From NCBI GenBank assembly GCA_964632175.1, contig CAZWBJ010000022.1, positions 1-15,493 on the forward strand: 15,493 nt of DNA. The letters are read 5' to 3'. The number at the start of each line of letters is the position of its first letter. Position 1 is the first letter of the stretch. Both the position numbers and the translations under genes were made by a program. This stretch comes from JAWBSP01 sp964632175. Lineage in GTDB: Archaea > Hadarchaeota > Hadarchaeia > Hadarchaeales > JAWBSP01. The notes beneath the pieces were generated by a model. It was not told the origin of the DNA and did not search any database. It saw only the letters and a list, made by a program, of their open reading frames with translations. Of this stretch, positions 12,483 to 15,493 are shown in pieces.

Positions 12483-13004
12483 GCTCTCCTTCAGTTGCCT
12501 GCTCGCCCTCTCCAAAAATTTATAAACGGTGGAGTGCTGGGCCCCGTGCAGGAGCATCTCGATCGCCTCCCTCGCCGCTTTAACAGAGGCAGCATCCCCT
12601 ATGATCGAGACAGTCTTCCCGTAAACCGACAGAAAAACCTTCAAATGTTCCTCTATGGCCCGCCTGCTCTTCCCCCTTTCTCCGATAATCCTCCCACGCA
12701 TCCGTTCCAGGGCCCTTTCCGAAACGTACTCGGTCATATCAATCACATCCAAGTATTGGCTCTCGTCGAAAAGTCTGAAGGCCCTCTCCGGACTGAACCC
12801 CCGGCCCATGGCGAGGAAGATGTCCTTGGCCTTCAGCACCGCGAGGGGGTTTTCATCCGGCCCCCTTATGACCACCTGCCCCTCCTCCCCTTCAATCTCC
12901 ACCTTCACACCCAGTCTCCGCTCAATTTCCTGCTTCACCTCCCCTCCCCTCCCTATCACCACACCGACCCGATCCTTGGGGATTAGGAGCCGGTACTCCG
13001 CCAT
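12435..13004 (-). CDS. Two-KH-domain RNA-binding protein, archaeal Dim2/Pno1-like
   Basis: This is a 189-residue protein with two KH domains. KH1 starts LLIPKDRVGVVIGRGGEVKQ with its GxxG loop GRGG at 18-21. KH2 contains GRIIGERGKSRRAIEE with GERG at 108-111, followed by VFLSVYGKTVSIIG. The region between (about 55-100) has the DIFLAMGRGFSPERAFRLF helix typical of this archaeal family (TIGR03665), the counterpart of eukaryotic Dim2/Pno1, which acts in 18S/16S rRNA 3'-end maturation of the small ribosomal subunit. ATG 13004-13002 is the start, with a TATA-like box at 13022-13028. It lies 25 bp downstream of the RIO1 gene, a conserved archaeal arrangement with aIF1A. The 3' end overlaps the exonuclease-like gene by 48 bp. 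Confidence 0.92.
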   Translation of the reverse strand: MAEYRLLIPKDRVGVVIGRGGEVKQEIERRLGVKVEIEGEEGQVVIRGPDENPLAVLKAKDIFLAMGRGFSPERAFRLFDESQYLDVIDMTEYVSERALERMRGRIIGERGKSRRAIEEHLKVFLSVYGKTVSIIGDAASVKAAREAIEMLLHGAQHSTVYKFLERASRQLKESSELQGIGEPPVNFAQ

Positions 13005-13021
13005 AAATGGGTCAGCTTCAG

Positions 13022-13028
13022 AATATAA
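13022..13028 (-). promoter_or_regulatory. TATA-like box of the KH-protein gene
   Basis: TTATATT on the minus strand sits in the 25-bp gap after the RIO1 stop, 18-24 nt before ATG 13004. It suggests an additional, leaderless start of transcription inside the aIF1A-RIO1-KH cluster. Confidence 0.5.
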
Positions 13029-13029
13029 C

Positions 13030-13794
13030 TCAACACGGGTCCGTGTGTCCGCGGATTTTGCTCAGGAGTCTCTCTCCGCTGGGGAGGTCAATTTTAAACC
13101 TGCTGAAGTAGTTCAGGATTTTTTCCACATCCCTTTTCAGTAATCCCTCGGCGGCTGGGTTGGCGATATCGGTGGCCATGGAGAAATCTATAAACACCGG
13201 AGCAGGCGTTAGAAGAATGTTGTACTCGCTCAGATCTGAATGCACCAGTTCCCCCTTCCGGTAGAGTTTTCCCATGTTCTCCACCACGAGCTCGAAGGTG
13301 GTGCGGGGATCCTCAGGGGGCTGATCCACCATTCGCGGGTAGGGAATCCCCTCCTCTCCAACGAACTCCATCACTAGGATGTTTTTAGAGAAAGCCACAG
13401 GCTTGGGGGCCGAAACGCCTGCCTCCTGGGCTCTCTGGAGGTTCTTGAACTCCCGCGTCACCCAAGCGTAAACCACCGCCCTCCTGTCCCTCCGGAGCCC
13501 GTGAAACCTAGGGTCAGCGGAAATGTATTCAAACTTTCGCTTGAAATCGGCCGTCGCAATCCTGTATATCTTCACCGCAAGGTACTGACCCGAGGGATCT
13601 AGGGCGGAGAAAATATTTGCCTCCTTCCCCGCGCTCACTACCCCATGGAACTCCACAATAACCTGCCTCTTGAGCAGATCGTAAAGGGAAAGGAGGGTCG
13701 AATGATCAAAAACCCGCTCCACCACCTTCCGGAGCTCCGCGTCCTTCTCAAGCCTCTCCAGCTTCCTCTTCTCGAGCTTGCGGAGGAGCTCCAC
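13030..13794 (-). CDS. rio1: RIO1-type atypical serine protein kinase
   Basis: This is a 254-residue RIO kinase, close to the usual length of archaeal Rio1. An N-terminal helical segment (1-45) precedes the kinase core. It has the ATP-loop substitute SAGKEANIF at 54-62, catalytic lysine Lys75 in LAVKIYRI, the flexible-loop TADFKRKFEYI, hinge MEFVGEEG, catalytic loop HSDLSEYNIL with Asp187 and Asn192, and metal-binding Asp203 in VFIDFSMAT. Rio1 works in late 40S/30S ribosomal subunit maturation. Two residues differ from the common archaeal pattern: HSDLSEYN instead of HGDLSEYN, and IDFSMAT where IDVSQSV is usual. The start is GTG 13794-13792, one base after the aIF1A stop, with GGGAG (13799-13803) 4 nt upstream. 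The KH protein follows. Confidence 0.93.
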   Translation of the reverse strand: MELLRKLEKRKLERLEKDAELRKVVERVFDHSTLLSLYDLLKRQVIVEFHGVVSAGKEANIFSALDPSGQYLAVKIYRIATADFKRKFEYISADPRFHGLRRDRRAVVYAWVTREFKNLQRAQEAGVSAPKPVAFSKNILVMEFVGEEGIPYPRMVDQPPEDPRTTFELVVENMGKLYRKGELVHSDLSEYNILLTPAPVFIDFSMATDIANPAAEGLLKRDVEKILNYFSRFKIDLPSGERLLSKIRGHTDPC

Positions 13795-13795
13795 C

Positions 13796-14068
13796 CTACT
13801 CCCAGAGGCCCAGCTTCTTCAGAACCTCCGTCTCCGCCTTCGTGTAAACGTTGATGATGTCCCCCCTCTTGTCCGCCTCCACCAGCCAAGGTTCAACTAA
13901 AACCACGTCCCCCTCCTTCATCCAGACGCGCTTCTTGAGCCTCCCCGGAATCCTGCAGATCCTCACGTGCCCATCCCTGCACCTCACGCTCAGCCTGTCA
14001 AACCCAACCATCTGTTCCACCACACCCAAAACCTCTCCCTCCTTGGGCAGACGAATTTTTGCCTCCAT
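13796..14068 (-). CDS. eif1a: Translation initiation factor aIF1A
   Basis: This 90-residue OB-fold factor helps start-codon scanning and 30S initiation complex assembly. Characteristic stretches are LPKEGEVLGVVEQMVGFDRL at 7-26, VRICRIPGRLKKRVWMKEGD at 35-54, and LVEPWLVEADKRGDIINVYT. It lacks the lysine/arginine-rich N-terminal tail of about 10-20 residues found in most archaeal eIF1A proteins, and it cannot be extended because an in-frame TGA sits directly before the ATG. The start ATG 14068-14066 abuts the leuA-type stop (TGAATG), implying coupled translation. RIO1 follows after 1 nt. The C-terminal end KAETEVLKKLGLWE is typical. The short N-terminus is the only oddity. Confidence 0.94.
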   Translation of the reverse strand: MEAKIRLPKEGEVLGVVEQMVGFDRLSVRCRDGHVRICRIPGRLKKRVWMKEGDVVLVEPWLVEADKRGDIINVYTKAETEVLKKLGLWE

Positions 14069-15493
14069 TCAACCCAAAAGGGTGTTGACCCCGTTGAGCA
14101 GGGCTTGGACGCTTGCCATGATGATATCCCCACTTATCCCCCTCGCCGTGACGATCCGCTTCCCGTCCGTCAGCTTGACCACCACATCCACCACCGCGTC
14201 CGTTCCACCCGAGATGGCGTCCACATGGTACTCAAGCAGTTTTATGTTCGCCATCTCCTCCACCACCTTCCTTATAGCATTCATGGCTGCATCCACCGGT
14301 CCCACCCCCAATCCCGATTCCACCACCTCCCTGTCCCTGAACCTGAGCCTGGCGGAGGCTGTGGGGGTGATCCTGTTCCCGCTCACCACCGTCAGCTCCT
14401 CGAGTTTGATTACCTCCTCCACCTTCTTGCCCGTGACGGAAGCCGCCAGCGCCCTGAGCTCGGAATCGGTGACGGACTTCCCCATGTCCCCCAACCTTTT
14501 CACCTCGTTGAGAATTTGCATCACCTGCTCTTTCGTGGGGGAGAGACCCCAGCTAAGGAGTTCCCTCTCAAGCGCGTGCGAACCAGTGTGCTTGCCGAAA
14601 AGAATTCTGCGCTCCCTTCCCACCAGCTCGGGCGGAAAGGGCTCATAGGTGGCCGGTCTCTCCAGCACCCCGTGCACGTGTATCCCCGCCTCGTGCGCGA
14701 AGGCGTTCTCCCCCACGATGGCCTTGTGCGGCTGGACAGGTATCTTGGTGAGGCGCTTCACGAGTTCGGAGGTCTCGGTCAGGAGCTCGGTCTTCACCTT
14801 AGGTTTCAGGTTGTAGAAGGCACGGAGCCCCATCACCACCTCCTCAAGCGAGGCGTTTCCGGCCCTCTCCCCCAGCCCATTGACCGTCACGTGAACCTCG
14901 GAAGCCCCTGCACGCACAGCGGCCAAGGTGTTGGCTGTTGCCATTCCGAAGTCGTTGTGACAGTGGGCGGCAACGGGGGCTCCGAGGACTCTAACCGCCT
15001 CAGAGAAAAGCTCAAAAGACTTCTCTGGCGTAAGGACTCCCACGGTATCGCAAAGGCAGACGCGCTGGGCGCCCTCCCTTGCCCCCCGGGAGAGGATGGA
15101 GAAGAGGAACTCTCGATCGGATCTGCTGGCATCCTCCGCGGAGAACTCCACCACTAGGCCATGGTCGAGGGCGTAGTGCAGGGCCTCAAGGGCCATCTGC
15201 TCGGCCTCCTCACGGCTCTTTTTCAGTTTGTACTGCAGGTGGAGATCCGAGGTCGGCACCACAAGATGAACCGAGTCCACCTCGCACTGGAGGGCCCAGT
15301 CTATGTCCTCCTTCAGGCACCTGGCGAAGCAGCAGACCTCGGCCCTAAGCCCCTCCCCCGCGATCATCTTTATGCCCTTCCTCTCCCCCTCGGAGGTGGC
15401 CGGCGATCCGGCTTCGATGATGTCCACTCCAAGCTCATCCAAGGCCTTGGCAATCTCCAGCTTCTGCTCGGGCGTGAACGCCACCCCAGGTGC
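14069..15493 (-). CDS. leuA: 2-isopropylmalate / citramalate synthase family enzyme (N-terminus outside window)
   Basis: 474 residues are visible; the frame is still open at the right edge and begins there inside the conserved APGVAFTPEQK stretch, so the N-terminal DTTLRDGEQ part is cut off. The GTG at 15484 is the Val of that motif, not a start. Further landmarks are CLCDTVG, the metal-binding AAHCHNDFGMATANT, NGLGERAGNASLEEV, and HEAGIHVHGV, then a linker and a C-terminal regulatory LeuA-dimer domain (about the last 120 visible residues, from ELTVVSGN on). The TIM-barrel part condenses acetyl-CoA with a 2-oxo acid. Isopropylmalate synthase, (R)-citramalate synthase and homocitrate-type synthases are too alike to separate here. 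The regulatory domain points to leucine or isoleucine feedback. It leads the aIF1A-RIO1 operon. Confidence 0.9.
   Translation of the reverse strand, partial: APGVAFTPEQKLEIAKALDELGVDIIEAGSPATSEGERKGIKMIAGEGLRAEVCCFARCLKEDIDWALQCEVDSVHLVVPTSDLHLQYKLKKSREEAEQMALEALHYALDHGLVVEFSAEDASRSDREFLFSILSRGAREGAQRVCLCDTVGVLTPEKSFELFSEAVRVLGAPVAAHCHNDFGMATANTLAAVRAGASEVHVTVNGLGERAGNASLEEVVMGLRAFYNLKPKVKTELLTETSELVKRLTKIPVQPHKAIVGENAFAHEAGIHVHGVLERPATYEPFPPELVGRERRILFGKHTGSHALERELLSWGLSPTKEQVMQILNEVKRLGDMGKSVTDSELRALAASVTGKKVEEVIKLEELTVVSGNRITPTASARLRFRDREVVESGLGVGPVDAAMNAIRKVVEEMANIKLLEYHVDAISGGTDAVVDVVVKLTDGKRIVTARGISGDIIMASVQALLNGVNTLLG

Noticed and set aside
13967..15157. Long plus-strand open frame (396 residues).
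   Set aside because: Shadow of the leuA-type gene, which has clear family motifs throughout.
1..15493. tRNA or rRNA gene, intact transposase or integrase.
   Set aside because: No cloverleaf core sequence, rRNA segment or transposase motif was seen in any gap.

Overview
The window looks archaeal. Its right end carries archaeo-eukaryotic translation and ribosome-biogenesis genes (aIF1A, a RIO1-type kinase, a two-KH Dim2/Pno1-like protein). Many starts have an A/T-rich TATA-like octamer about 22 nt upstream, as expected for leaderless archaeal transcripts. There are also remnants of Sep-tRNA:Cys-tRNA synthase, an enzyme best known from methanogens, Archaeoglobus and uncultured archaeal relatives. 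GC is moderate and genes are tightly packed. I cannot name the lineage; an uncultured euryarchaeal or deep-branching archaeon is an inference only.

Layout. 1-547: tail of a DUF1858-type CxxC protein, overlapping tail-to-tail with a MOSC-domain gene. 697-2323: a DUF438/hemerythrin/PAS protein followed by a low-molecular-weight phosphatase-type arsenate reductase. 2324-3134: non-coding ground with an ABC-2 permease relic running into a frameshifted relic of SepCysS. 3137-6388 (minus): an ArsB/NhaD-type ion permease, a DUF47 PhoU-like regulator and a PiT phosphate transporter. 6465-6761: a frameshifted 5' fragment of nadA. 6789-7019: a small HTH protein with a charged tail. 7020-7438: imperfect repeats containing two identical 14-bp palindromes, plus a probable 49-residue gene. 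7439-9398 (minus): trpB2 followed by two overlapping stand-alone RAM (Lrp/AsnC ligand-binding) genes, the second with a cysteine-rich tail. 9448-10826: a LysE-type exporter and a radical SAM protein. 10819-11475 (minus): a GT2 glycosyltransferase. 11562-12482: a YjbQ-family protein and a DEDDh exonuclease-like protein. 12435-15493 (minus): leuA-type synthase (cut by the window edge), aIF1A, RIO1 and the KH protein.

How it fits together. PiT, DUF47, the ArsB-type permease and ArsC make a plausible phosphate/arsenate handling neighbourhood: uptake, its regulator, possible efflux, and arsenate reduction. The permease substrate is not proven. The TrpB2-RAM-RAM set, with an amino-acid exporter leaving from the same 49-bp gap, looks like a tryptophan-related metabolic and sensing module. 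The aIF1A-RIO1-KH set is core translation and 30S maturation, here downstream of a branched-chain amino-acid gene.

The most unusual content is three gene relics (ABC-2 permease, SepCysS, NadA) bracketing the phosphate/arsenic block, the Cys-tailed RAM protein, the repeat/palindrome patch, and the consistent spacing of TATA-like boxes to start codons. I found no CRISPR array, tRNA, rRNA or intact transposase.
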